DNA from: DUOA01 sp012839095
Lineage (GTDB): Bacteria; Bacillota; Clostridia; Caldicoprobacterales; DTU083
Direction: 5' to 3'
Length of the DNA: 64,000 bases
Assembly (NCBI GenBank): GCA_050951505.1
Contig: JBMNJE010000011.1
Span: forward strand, 310,001 to 374,000
Under the pieces are notes generated by a model that saw only the letters and a program-made list of their open reading frames with translations, searched no databases and had not been told where the DNA came from. Below are positions 27,348 to 35,894 of the stretch, one piece after another (the first letter of the stretch is position 1; each line of letters starts with the position of its first letter). A program made the position numbers and the translations under genes.

Positions 27348-27423
27348 TGGAGCCACCCACGGGAGTCGAACCCGTTACCTCGTCCTTACCAAGGACGCGC
27401 TCTGCCTAGTGAGCTAGGGCGGC
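27348..27423 (-). tRNA. tRNA-Thr (GGT)
   Basis: A 76-nt cloverleaf with acceptor arms GCCGCCC and GGGTGGC, D-arm GCTC/GAGC, anticodon stem CGTCC/GGACG with loop TTGGTAA (anticodon GGT), T-arm with GGTTCGA, discriminator T and encoded CCA. It reads ACC/ACT threonine codons. Confidence 0.95.
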
Positions 27424-27454
27424 ATATTTAAAGTCAAATCAAACGACAATGTAT

Positions 27455-27483
27455 ATTATAAGGTCCTTGGTCAAAAAAAGCAA
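27455..27483 (-). promoter_or_regulatory. Promoter of tRNA-Thr
   Basis: On the minus strand, TTGCTT (27483-27478), a 17-base spacer and TATAAT (27460-27455) precede the tRNA by about 30 bases. Confidence 0.7.
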
Positions 27484-27583
27484 GGCCTTTTTTACGTTCT
27501 TCCGTTTCAAGGGAAAGATAACTGAAGCTTACTAAATGTAAAATTTTGATGATGTTTGTGTAAAGATGGTATATAATACACTT

Positions 27584-29323
27584 ATGAGAATTATTTTAGC
27601 AGCACTGAATGCAAAATTTATACACAGCAGCCTGGCTTTAAGAAGCTTGAAGGCATACTGCACAGCTTATCATCCGGGAATTTCCATAAGGGAGTTTACT
27701 ATAAACGATTCCAGGGCTCATATCGTCGCATCCCTGGTTGACTGTAGACCGGACTTGCTGTGTTTTTCCTGTTATATTTGGAATATCCGGCAGACCCTTG
27801 ATATCGCTGAGACAGTCAGAAAAATTCTGCCGGAATGCAAAATTGTGTTGGGCGGCCCGGAGGTTTCTTACGACAGTGAAGCCTTAATGGGGGAGAATCC
27901 GTATATTGATTTCATTATCGCCGGTGAAGGAGAGCAAACCTTTCTTGAATTCCTGAATCGCTGTAAAGAAGGTACTGAATTCGATGGAATAAAGGGCTTG
28001 AGCTGGCGAAGAGATGGCAGAACAGTGCAAAACGATCCCCGTCAGCCAATTTCACTTGATTCTGTGCCCTTTGCTTATCAGGATGGATTTCAGGATCTTA
28101 AGAATCGGATAATATATTACGAAACTTCCCGAGGTTGTCCTTATCAATGTCAATACTGCCTGTCTTCAACTACCGGCCGCGTTCGATTTCTATCCATGGA
28201 CAGGGTAAAGGAAGAGCTGGCATATTTTGTCCGTTCAGGAATCAAACAGGTGAAATTAGTCGATCGCACCTTTAACTGCAAACCGGATAGGGCAAAGGAA
28301 ATTTTCACATTCCTGATCAATCTGGGGGGAAACACCAATTTTCACTTTGAAATGGCCGGTGATCTGATTGACGAAGAAATGCTGATGATATTATCACGGG
28401 CTCCTGAGGGCATGTTTCAATTTGAAATCGGAGTCCAATCCACTAATGAGATGACACTGGAATCAATCCGAAGAAAGAGCAATCTGACCAGGCTTGAATC
28501 TTCCGTAAGACGTCTTATAGAAATGGATAATATCCACATCCACCTTGATTTGATAGCAGGACTGCCTAATGAGGACCTTTCATCCATGGCCCGTTCCCTG
28601 AATCAGGTTATGAAGATTTCACCTCACAGACTGCAGCTGGGGTTTCTTAAGCTGCTTAAGGGTTCGGGTCTGCGGGAAGCTGCCCGGAAATATGAATATA
28701 AATATACCTCTTATCCCCCCTATGAGGTATTATCCAATCATGTGATGTCCTTTTCTGAGCTGATTCGTCTGAAACAGATGGAAGAGCTGATAGAATTGTA
28801 TTATAATTCACATCGTTTTGAGCGTTCCATTGAGTATCTGGCAGGGCAGCTGGGAGGAGACTACTATCATTTGTTTAATGGAATGGTGGATTTTTGGCGA
28901 AGCAACGATTATTTTCAGTATTCGCACAGCATTCTGACACTCTATGAGTATCTGCTGGCATATGGCTCCATGCTGCCGCTTACTGATATGCAGCTGTTCA
29001 GGGAATTGCTCAGGTTTGATTATGTACTTCACGAAAAACCCAGCAGATACCCGAAAGGTCTGGAGCCGCTGCCTGATCGGGAGAAGATAAGTCAGTGTCA
29101 TGAATTTTTGCGCCGTGAAGAAAACCTGGAAAAGATTCTGCCCCTATGGAAGGGGCGTACCCCCGGACAGATACTTAGAAGAATACAGCTGGAGATCTTT
29201 CAATATCGTATGAATTTGCATGGAAGGGCAGCCTATCAAAAGGAGCAGACTGTACTGCTGTTTGATTATCAGACCAGGCATGGAGTTCTGCGAAGGCCGA
29301 AAATCATACCCCTAAACATATAA
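27584..29323 (+). CDS. B12-binding-domain radical SAM protein (DUF4080 type)
   Basis: A 579-residue protein. The N-terminal cobalamin-binding-like domain (MRIILAALNAKFIHSSLALR, VLGGPEVSYDSEA) is followed by a radical SAM core with Cys185, Cys189 and Cys192 (SRGCPYQCQYC) holding the 4Fe-4S cluster, and a C-terminal helical DUF4080-type region (LKLLKGSGLREAA). Related proteins are common in clostridia; their reactions are mostly unknown, and many lack the His that binds cobalt from below. The ATG at 27584 has no ribosome binding site, and a TATAAT box ends six bases before it, so the message may be leaderless. An in-frame ATG at 27566 is an alternative start. Confidence 0.85.
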   Translation: MRIILAALNAKFIHSSLALRSLKAYCTAYHPGISIREFTINDSRAHIVASLVDCRPDLLCFSCYIWNIRQTLDIAETVRKILPECKIVLGGPEVSYDSEALMGENPYIDFIIAGEGEQTFLEFLNRCKEGTEFDGIKGLSWRRDGRTVQNDPRQPISLDSVPFAYQDGFQDLKNRIIYYETSRGCPYQCQYCLSSTTGRVRFLSMDRVKEELAYFVRSGIKQVKLVDRTFNCKPDRAKEIFTFLINLGGNTNFHFEMAGDLIDEEMLMILSRAPEGMFQFEIGVQSTNEMTLESIRRKSNLTRLESSVRRLIEMDNIHIHLDLIAGLPNEDLSSMARSLNQVMKISPHRLQLGFLKLLKGSGLREAARKYEYKYTSYPPYEVLSNHVMSFSELIRLKQMEELIELYYNSHRFERSIEYLAGQLGGDYYHLFNGMVDFWRSNDYFQYSHSILTLYEYLLAYGSMLPLTDMQLFRELLRFDYVLHEKPSRYPKGLEPLPDREKISQCHEFLRREENLEKILPLWKGRTPGQILRRIQLEIFQYRMNLHGRAAYQKEQTVLLFDYQTRHGVLRRPKIIPLNI

Positions 29324-29362
29324 ACCGCCCTTTCAGGCGGCATATGAGGCGGCGTTCTGTTT

Positions 29363-29536
29363 TCAGGCCGGTTGCCCCGGCTTCTGGCAAGCCTTGCAGG
29401 ACCAGGAGCATTCCTTATTCTTGCAGATGCATTCATTATCCCTGTAATAGAGGTCAGTACCGCACGCAGGGCAGAATGCATAACAGTCGCTTGTGTTGGC
29501 TTGGTTTTTTTTGTTGTTAGGTATATTATTATTCAT
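29363..29536 (-). CDS. 57-residue zinc-ribbon protein
   Basis: A minus-strand gene running from ATG at 29536 (GGAGG nine bases upstream) to TGA at 29363. After an Asn/Lys-rich tail, the sequence has CYAFCPACGTDLYYRDNECI and then CKNKECSWSCKACQK. The CPACG knuckle followed by several further Cys pairs is typical of zinc ribbons. It could bind DNA, RNA or protein; no function is evident. A region of about 130 bases upstream is very AT-rich. The short inverted repeat at 29326-29341 downstream is too weak to call a terminator. Confidence 0.7.
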   Translation of the reverse strand: MNNNIPNNKKNQANTSDCYAFCPACGTDLYYRDNECICKNKECSWSCKACQKPGQPA

Positions 29537-29665
29537 ATTTGTGCCTCCGAATAGTTTATTGCTTTTTATTTATTATACTATAATTTGATAATATTGTTAA
29601 TAATATAACATATATTAATTTATATCCGTCTTTTTCTTAACCGTCACACGAGGGGGACAGGAAGA

Positions 29666-31288
29666 ATGAAAAAACGCATCATATTGATGGCGATCCTGAT
29701 AGTACTGCTTGCTGCGGGAGGATATGGGGCATATTTCTGGCACCAAATCAACAATCCGGAGGATTTGTTTGAGATTCCGGACAACAACATTAATCCATCA
29801 GAAAAGCCTGGCCCGGCTGATGAAACAACTGAGCCAACCATAGAACCCTATGAGTTTACTGAAAAGAGGCTTAATCTGCTGCTTCTTGGATTGGATGCCG
29901 ATGAATACAGATACAAAAAGATGGGTGCTTTCAGGACCGACACAATTATGCTGGCCTCCATTGATTTTACCCAGAACAGTGTTGAACTGATTTCAATTCC
30001 CAGGGACAGTTATGTTAAAATCCCGGGGAGAAAAGAAAAGGGAAGGGTGAATGCGGCCTTTGTATACGGCGGCGGATTCAAAGGCGAAGGATTTGCCACA
30101 ACCATACAAACGGTAAGCGATCTACTCGGGGGCATACCAATTCAGTATTATGCCGCAATAGACATGAATGTTTTCGTGGAGATTATAGATGCTTTAGGAG
30201 GAATTACCTATGAAATAGATGTACCGGTTTCCAGTGCAGGTATCCAGCCGGGTCTTCAAAAGCTTGACGGAAAACAAACACTGGCCTATGCACGGCATAG
30301 AAAGACTCCAGGAGGAGATATCGACAGGGTTGACCGCCAGCAGCGTCTGATGCTGGGCATTTTGGAGCAGTTGAAATCGACCGATTCATTGAAAAAGCTG
30401 CCTAAAATATACGAGGCAGTCAAGGATGATGTCTGGACAAATCTGAACATAAGGCAGATTGCTGCGTTGGCCTTATTTGCCGCCAGATTGGATATGGAGA
30501 ACTTAAACAGGCATATGATACCGGGTACATATCTGGACATGGATAATATCAGCTATTGGGGCATAGACCAGAAGAAAAAGAATCAGCTGGTTAATGAATT
30601 GTTTGGTTTAAATATTACAGAATATGACAAGGAAGATGACGTATATTATATCAAGGCACAACTGCGCAAGAAGCTTAATGATATGAAAAAAGCTATACAG
30701 GATTGGGTATCCGGGGCATTGAGGATTCTCAGTGATTACGAAAATGTCCTGCTGGAGGAAGAACGCTCCGAACTGGAATCCGGCATACTGATGCTGGATG
30801 AAGCGCTTGAAAAGGGCGATGTGGAGGATGCAGAAGACATTCTGCAGGAGATGAATGACTATCAGGTCAGGCTGACTCCTGAGCTGGAGAATAGAAAAAC
30901 GATATTCCTGGACGCTCGGGCTGTATTGTCGATGGTGGAGGAGCAATATGCCCTTTATTCAGAAAGGATTACAGAGGATGATACGGAAATCCTAAGCAGC
31001 ATCATTCACTCACTGCGTCAAAAGATGGAGAAAAAACAATTTACGGAAATTTCTCCTGCTGCTTTGGAATTGAAATCCTTCTGGAACAGTCTGAAAGAAA
31101 GACTGGATGATCAAGCCTATCCATTACCTACTCAGGTGCCGTCACCTGAGCCTGAGGAGTCACCGACACCATCTCCATCGGATCAGCCGACAGACAATCC
31201 TGATCCCGATACAACCCCGTCTCCCACGTCTGAGCCAACTGAGGCACCGACAGAAGGGCCTGACGAAGATGAAGGCAATGAAGGGTGA
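29666..31288 (+). CDS. LytR-CpsA-Psr (LCP) family protein with extended C-terminus
   Basis: A 540-residue membrane-anchored, outward-facing protein. A single N-terminal membrane helix (residues 4-23) is followed by a linker and the LCP domain: LLLLGLDADEY, FRTDTIMLASID, the Arg/Asp motif ISIPRDSYVKIPG, YYAAIDMNVFVEIIDALGGI, and LDGKQTLAYARHRKTPGGDIDRV. LCP enzymes attach teichoic acids or other glycopolymers to peptidoglycan. Unusually, residues 320-485 add a charged helical region and 485-540 a Pro/Thr/Ser/Glu tail (PSPEPEESPTPSPSDQP) that may span or bind the wall. It stands alone. Confidence 0.9.
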   Translation: MKKRIILMAILIVLLAAGGYGAYFWHQINNPEDLFEIPDNNINPSEKPGPADETTEPTIEPYEFTEKRLNLLLLGLDADEYRYKKMGAFRTDTIMLASIDFTQNSVELISIPRDSYVKIPGRKEKGRVNAAFVYGGGFKGEGFATTIQTVSDLLGGIPIQYYAAIDMNVFVEIIDALGGITYEIDVPVSSAGIQPGLQKLDGKQTLAYARHRKTPGGDIDRVDRQQRLMLGILEQLKSTDSLKKLPKIYEAVKDDVWTNLNIRQIAALALFAARLDMENLNRHMIPGTYLDMDNISYWGIDQKKKNQLVNELFGLNITEYDKEDDVYYIKAQLRKKLNDMKKAIQDWVSGALRILSDYENVLLEEERSELESGILMLDEALEKGDVEDAEDILQEMNDYQVRLTPELENRKTIFLDARAVLSMVEEQYALYSERITEDDTEILSSIIHSLRQKMEKKQFTEISPAALELKSFWNSLKERLDDQAYPLPTQVPSPEPEESPTPSPSDQPTDNPDPDTTPSPTSEPTEAPTEGPDEDEGNEG

Positions 31289-31390
31289 ACAGGGCAAGCG
31301 CCGGCCAGGAGATAGAGGTACTTTCTTTTGCTAAGCAAAAAGTGTATAATACAAAATGAACAGTGACATCTTATGGAGGAATACATGTAG

Positions 31391-32704
31391 ATGAAAGAGT
31401 GGGACAACATCCACCTGGAGGATGTTATTGACATAGATGAAATGAAAAAAATACTGAATTCATTTATACTTGCAACCGGTCTGGGTGCTATCTGCGTCAA
31501 TGATAAGGGTGAATCAGCCATTGTACCGGAAGAGCATGAAGCCTATTGTTCTTTCTGCAAAATTATACGCAGCGATCCGGAAGGACGAAGGCGTTGTGCC
31601 GATTCAATGAACAAGGCAGGTAAACTTGCCGCCAAACTGGGTGAACCATACATCAGCCGCTGCCATGCCGGTTTGATTGAATTTGCCGCACCTATTCTTT
31701 TTAATGATATCTACCTGGGGAGCATTTCCTGCGGCCCTGTACTCATGTGGGAGTGGGATGAAATTGCCATCCAGGAATTTTTGAATCTGACTGCGGACTT
31801 GAACATAAACCGCGAGGCCTTACTGGCAGCCAGCAGGGAAATCAAGGTGCTTACCGGTAGAAATGTACAGGCTGCAGCTGAGCTTTTATATATCACAGCC
31901 AATCACTTTGCAAAATCCAGCATAATTACCCTGCAGCAAAGAAAGGAATTAAGCGAGCAGCAGTCCAGGCTGGCTGAAATGATTTTTGAGCATAAGAAAG
32001 CCGAAGAGCGTATCCGCTTACTGGAGGAACGGGTTAAATGTGAAGATTACCCCATGGATAAGGAAAATGAGCTTCTGAGCAATGTTCGAATGGGTGATCG
32101 AACCGGGGCAAAAAAAATACTCAACGAACTTCTGGCTGTCATTTTTCTTCGTTCCTCCGGGAATATTGAGCTAATTAAAGCCCGGGTTCTGGAGCTGGTA
32201 ATTGTTATCTCCCGGGCGGCTGTGGAAGGCGGAGCCAGTCTGGACAAGCTGTTAGGGCTCAACTACAGCTTTATAAGTGAACTGGCCGAAAAAAACCGCT
32301 TTGAAGATATCTGCTCTTGGATTGTAAAAGTGCTGGATACATTTCTGGATACGGTGTATGAATCCAGGAACATTAAGAATTCTGCTTTGCTGGGGGAAGC
32401 TGTCAGATATATCAGGGAAAACTACAACGAAAATCTTTCCCTGGAGGATGTTGCCCAGAAAGTCTTTATCAGTCCCTATTACCTGAGCCATCTGTTCAGG
32501 GAGGAACTTGGCATTACTTTCCTGGAATACCTAACCCGCATAAGGATTGAGGAAGCGAAGAAGCTGCTGCAGGACAGAAGTCTTACTATTTTTGATATCT
32601 CTGCCCGGGTGGGATACGAAGATCCGGGATATTTCAGTAAGGTATTCAAGAAGAACATGGGGGTTTCACCAAATCAATACCGGAAAAATACCGCTCAGGG
32701 ATAA
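31391..32704 (+). CDS. PocR-sensor AraC-family transcriptional regulator
   Basis: A 437-residue regulator. Residues 20-180 form a PocR domain with its cysteine cluster (CSFCKIIRSDPEGRRRCADS, later CHAGLIEFAAPI and SISCGP). A charged helical linker and middle domain follow, then two C-terminal helix-turn-helix motifs of AraC type (LSLEDVAQKVFISPYYLSHL and LTIFDISARVGYEDPGYFSK). PocR domains are thought to sense small hydrocarbon-type ligands and recur near B12-dependent pathways. The next gene, a corrinoid protein, lies 102 bases downstream on the same strand, making it the obvious target. TATAAT at 31345-31350 with a poor -35 suggests activator-dependent expression. Confidence 0.88.
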   Translation: MKEWDNIHLEDVIDIDEMKKILNSFILATGLGAICVNDKGESAIVPEEHEAYCSFCKIIRSDPEGRRRCADSMNKAGKLAAKLGEPYISRCHAGLIEFAAPILFNDIYLGSISCGPVLMWEWDEIAIQEFLNLTADLNINREALLAASREIKVLTGRNVQAAAELLYITANHFAKSSIITLQQRKELSEQQSRLAEMIFEHKKAEERIRLLEERVKCEDYPMDKENELLSNVRMGDRTGAKKILNELLAVIFLRSSGNIELIKARVLELVIVISRAAVEGGASLDKLLGLNYSFISELAEKNRFEDICSWIVKVLDTFLDTVYESRNIKNSALLGEAVRYIRENYNENLSLEDVAQKVFISPYYLSHLFREELGITFLEYLTRIRIEEAKKLLQDRSLTIFDISARVGYEDPGYFSKVFKKNMGVSPNQYRKNTAQG

Positions 32705-32806
32705 TTCGCAAGATTTTACCGGTTATCACAATAATTAATAGAGACTATAAGATTCTTGTATGTTATTATAGAAACAACTGTCATTACAAAAAAGGAGGAA
32801 GACAAA

Positions 32807-33439
32807 ATGGCAAATTTGAGAGAAATTGCTGACTTTCTAAAAGCCGGTAATGCTCCCAAGGTAAAAGAATTGGTACAAGCTGCCATAGATGAAGGGGTAG
32901 AACCTACTGACATTTTAAACGAAGCCCTCATCGTTGGCATGGGAGAAATTGGAGTATTGTTTAAAAACAACGAGGTATATGTTCCCGAGGTGCTCATAGC
33001 TGCAAGAGCTATGAAGGCAGGCATGACAATCATCAAACCTTTGCTGGTTGAAAAGGATGTCAAACCCGCCGGTACCGTAGTGATCGGCACCGTAAAAGGC
33101 GATCTCCATGATATCGGTAAGAATCTAGTTGCCATGATGATGGAAGGCGCAGGCTTCCAGGTTATTGATCTGGGAATAGACGTACCCCCGGAAAAGTTTT
33201 TGGATGCAGTAAAGGAACATCAGGCAGAATGTGTTGCCATGTCAGCACTGCTGACCACTACCATGCCCGGCATGAAAGATACCATTGAAGCCTTTAAGGC
33301 AGCTGGTCTGAGAGATCAGGTAAAGATTATGGTGGGCGGAGCTCCTGTTACACAGAACTTCTCAGACGAAATTGGTGCAGACGGATATGCTCCGGATGCA
33401 GCATCAGCTGCAGAGCTGGCAAAGGAATTAATTGCCTGA
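32807..33439 (+). CDS. Corrinoid (B12-binding) methyl-carrier protein
   Basis: A 210-residue protein of the MtaC/MtbC/MtmC type. The first 90 residues are the four-helix methionine-synthase-like cap (LKAGNAPKVKELVQAAIDEG). The second domain has the cobalt-binding motif Asp99-x-His101-x-x-Gly104 (KGDLHDIGKNLVAMMMEGAG), a Ser-rich strand (MSALLTTTMPGMKD) and VGGAPVTQ. It would carry a methyl group on cobalt between two methyltransferases. AAAGGAGG sets the start at ATG 32807, not the upstream in-frame ATG. No cognate methyltransferase gene lies beside it, and a terminator follows, so it stands alone under the PocR regulator. Confidence 0.92.
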   Translation: MANLREIADFLKAGNAPKVKELVQAAIDEGVEPTDILNEALIVGMGEIGVLFKNNEVYVPEVLIAARAMKAGMTIIKPLLVEKDVKPAGTVVIGTVKGDLHDIGKNLVAMMMEGAGFQVIDLGIDVPPEKFLDAVKEHQAECVAMSALLTTTMPGMKDTIEAFKAAGLRDQVKIMVGGAPVTQNFSDEIGADGYAPDAASAAELAKELIA

Positions 33440-33507
33440 TTGAAAGCAATAGATTCAATCCAATAGATGGCAGACTCATTAATACAAGGATAGCAGGATA
33501 AGTGTAT

Positions 33508-33540
33508 AAAGCATCTGCGGTTTGCAGATGCTTTATTTTA
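33508..33540 (+). terminator. Terminator after the corrinoid protein gene
   Basis: A perfect 11-bp stem (33508-33518 with 33524-33534) is followed by ATTTTA. It separates the corrinoid gene from the envelope operon. Confidence 0.85.
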
Positions 33541-33590
33541 CCAAAGAATTGGGCAGAATGTAGAAAGCAATGTAAAAAAGGAGTATTCAA

Positions 33591-35894
33591 GTGATACGAA
33601 GGCTGGCTTTCATTCTGTTATTTCTGCTGTTCTTGTATATGGCGCTGTCTATATACTCCTGTTCTCCTCTAAAATCGGGGTTAAGAGGATTGAACAACAC
33701 CATGCAGACCCTTCAGACGGGCTCATACCATGAAACCTTTATTGATACGAAGATGCCTGAGACGGGGAAAACACTCTTAATTATCATAGATCGCATAAGT
33801 TTGTCTGATCTGTTACGGGCAGATACCCCCAATCTTGACTCTCTCATGGAGAAAGGCGGTATTGGGCTGATGACAACCAATACCGGCGGCAGCCGATCCC
33901 AGAAAGATGCTTATCTTACTATGGGAGCGGGCACAAGGGTTTCCGCTTCCGATAAATCTCCACTTGGGCTGCAGGCCGATGAGACTTATCAGGGGAGTAT
34001 GGCCGGCATCTTATATCGGCAGATTACGGGAATAGCTGCCCCGGAAGCTTCCATAGTAAACCTTGGATTTACCCAGGCAGTCCGCAATAATGTTAACAGA
34101 CCCTATACCGTAACAATCGGTGCCCTTGGAACGGCATTGCGTCAGGCTGGAATCCGTTCGGCTGTTATCGGCAATTGCGATACACCCGGCACATTTAAAA
34201 GATATCTGGTCTCCCTTCTGATGGACAACCAGGGCCTTGTTCCTGCCGGTATTGTTGATCAAAGCTTTCTGGTCGAAGCTCCTACGCGCCCTTTTGGCAT
34301 ATGCACAGATTACAGCAAGCTGATGCAACAAGTAAATCGTCTATGGGATTCTACCGATGTTTTTGCCATACAACTGGGTGACACCTCCCGGGCGGAGGAC
34401 TTCCGCTATGAGGCGACGGATTACATGAATGATCATTACAAAAAGACAGCCATTGAAGAAAGTGATGTCTTCCTGGGTGAATTGGTCCGAAAACTGGATT
34501 GGAAACGGGATCGAATACTGATTGTTACGCCGCTGGGACCTGCAAGGGATTTGGCTGAAAACAACAGGCTGACACCGGTAATCATTGCCGGTGCAGGTTA
34601 TACAAAAAGTCTTTTGTCGTCTGCCTCTACGCAAAGAGACGGTATTGTAACCAATCTGGATATAGGCGCAACAATACTGAACTTCTATGGGATCCCGCAC
34701 TATGGAGGCCAGCTGGGAGCAAGGATTTATTCCTCCCGGAAAGTCATGGAACCGGAAGAACTTCTGAAATACAATATAAGGCTTAAGGAAATCAACAACC
34801 AACGCACTCCTCTGCTGAGAAGCTATGTAACCGTGTTGATTTTCCTGCTTGCAGCATCCTTGCTGAGTATATTCTGCTTCAGCCAGTTTCTTGATTACGC
34901 ATCCGGTTTTCTGATATTTATAATGGCTGTCCCCGTTTCTTACCTGTTTCTCCCTCTTTTTCACCGTTCTGCATTTGTCGGGTGTTTCCTATTGTCCTGG
35001 GCGCTGGCACTTATTATAACCGTGCTGGTGTCTATGGTAAAAAGGCGTACAATATCAGCAATAGGGATAATATGCCTGACAACGGCTGCATTTATTGCGG
35101 GGGATCAATTTATCGGAGGCCGCCTGATTGCAGGCTCGCCTTTGGGTTATGATATCATAAGCGGAGCCAGGTATTACGGCATGGGAAACGAGTATATGGG
35201 TATTTTTATAGGAGCGGTATGTACAGGAATTGGTGCTGCATGCGAGCTGTTGGGCAGGAAGAGCAGTTCAGGCACAGTCTGGCTATCCCTGCCTTTATTT
35301 GCTGTTTCCCTTTTGGTTGTTGCCCATCCGGGGCTGGGAGCCAATGTAGGTGGGGCGGTTTCCATGCTGTTTGCAGCGGCTTCTTTTATTATCCTGAGCC
35401 GTAAAGGTAAAATTAGTATTAAGCATATATTGATAGTTGGTGTGGCTGCGGCTGCATTTATCATAGTGCTTTTCATGTTTGACAGCAGCCGTGCCATTGA
35501 CAGTCAATCGCATATGGGGCAGACCGTATCATTGATACGAAAAAACGGTATGTTTGAGCTTTTTCATATAGCCAGGCGGAAAATTGATATGAATATCAGA
35601 TTGTTCCGCTATACTATCTGGACCCGGGTTTTTCTATTATCCTTGTTAACCATGGTATTACTGCTTTTTCGTCCGGTAGGACTGCTCAGAGAAACTGCGG
35701 AGAAGTACCCATTTTTTGTGAGAGGGATCGCTTCAGGAGTGGCAGGATGCATCATAGCCTTGCTTACTAATGATTCCGGCATTGTCGCAGCAGGTACATC
35801 CATGATCTATCTTGTACCGCCCCTGCTGATGATTGTCATTAACCGGCTGAATCAGCGGGAAGTCAGGCAGCTGCGGAAGGAGCAATCCGGATGA
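33591..35894 (+). CDS. Membrane protein with alkaline-phosphatase-like extracellular domain
   Basis: A 767-residue protein. An N-terminal membrane anchor (residues 4-24) precedes an extracytoplasmic domain (about 40-410) related to the alkaline phosphatase/phosphoglycerate mutase superfamily (KTLLIIIDRISLSDLLRADT, TTNTGGSRSQKDAYLTMGAG, ILIVTPLGPARDL). About ten membrane segments follow between residues 412 and 750 (for example YVTVLIFLLAASLLSIF and LPLFAVSLLVVAHPGLGANV). Several metal ligands of classical phosphatases are not obvious, so catalysis is uncertain. The start is GTG at 33591 after AAAGGAG. It overlaps the glycosyltransferase gene by four bases, so a role in surface polymer synthesis or modification is inferred. 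Confidence 0.72.
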   Translation: MIRRLAFILLFLLFLYMALSIYSCSPLKSGLRGLNNTMQTLQTGSYHETFIDTKMPETGKTLLIIIDRISLSDLLRADTPNLDSLMEKGGIGLMTTNTGGSRSQKDAYLTMGAGTRVSASDKSPLGLQADETYQGSMAGILYRQITGIAAPEASIVNLGFTQAVRNNVNRPYTVTIGALGTALRQAGIRSAVIGNCDTPGTFKRYLVSLLMDNQGLVPAGIVDQSFLVEAPTRPFGICTDYSKLMQQVNRLWDSTDVFAIQLGDTSRAEDFRYEATDYMNDHYKKTAIEESDVFLGELVRKLDWKRDRILIVTPLGPARDLAENNRLTPVIIAGAGYTKSLLSSASTQRDGIVTNLDIGATILNFYGIPHYGGQLGARIYSSRKVMEPEELLKYNIRLKEINNQRTPLLRSYVTVLIFLLAASLLSIFCFSQFLDYASGFLIFIMAVPVSYLFLPLFHRSAFVGCFLLSWALALIITVLVSMVKRRTISAIGIICLTTAAFIAGDQFIGGRLIAGSPLGYDIISGARYYGMGNEYMGIFIGAVCTGIGAACELLGRKSSSGTVWLSLPLFAVSLLVVAHPGLGANVGGAVSMLFAAASFIILSRKGKISIKHILIVGVAAAAFIIVLFMFDSSRAIDSQSHMGQTVSLIRKNGMFELFHIARRKIDMNIRLFRYTIWTRVFLLSLLTMVLLLFRPVGLLRETAEKYPFFVRGIASGVAGCIIALLTNDSGIVAAGTSMIYLVPPLLMIVINRLNQREVRQLRKEQSG

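Noticed and set aside
32705..32806. Cobalamin riboswitch before the corrinoid gene
   Set aside because: The 102-base gap is too short and no B12-box-like sequence or hairpin set was seen.
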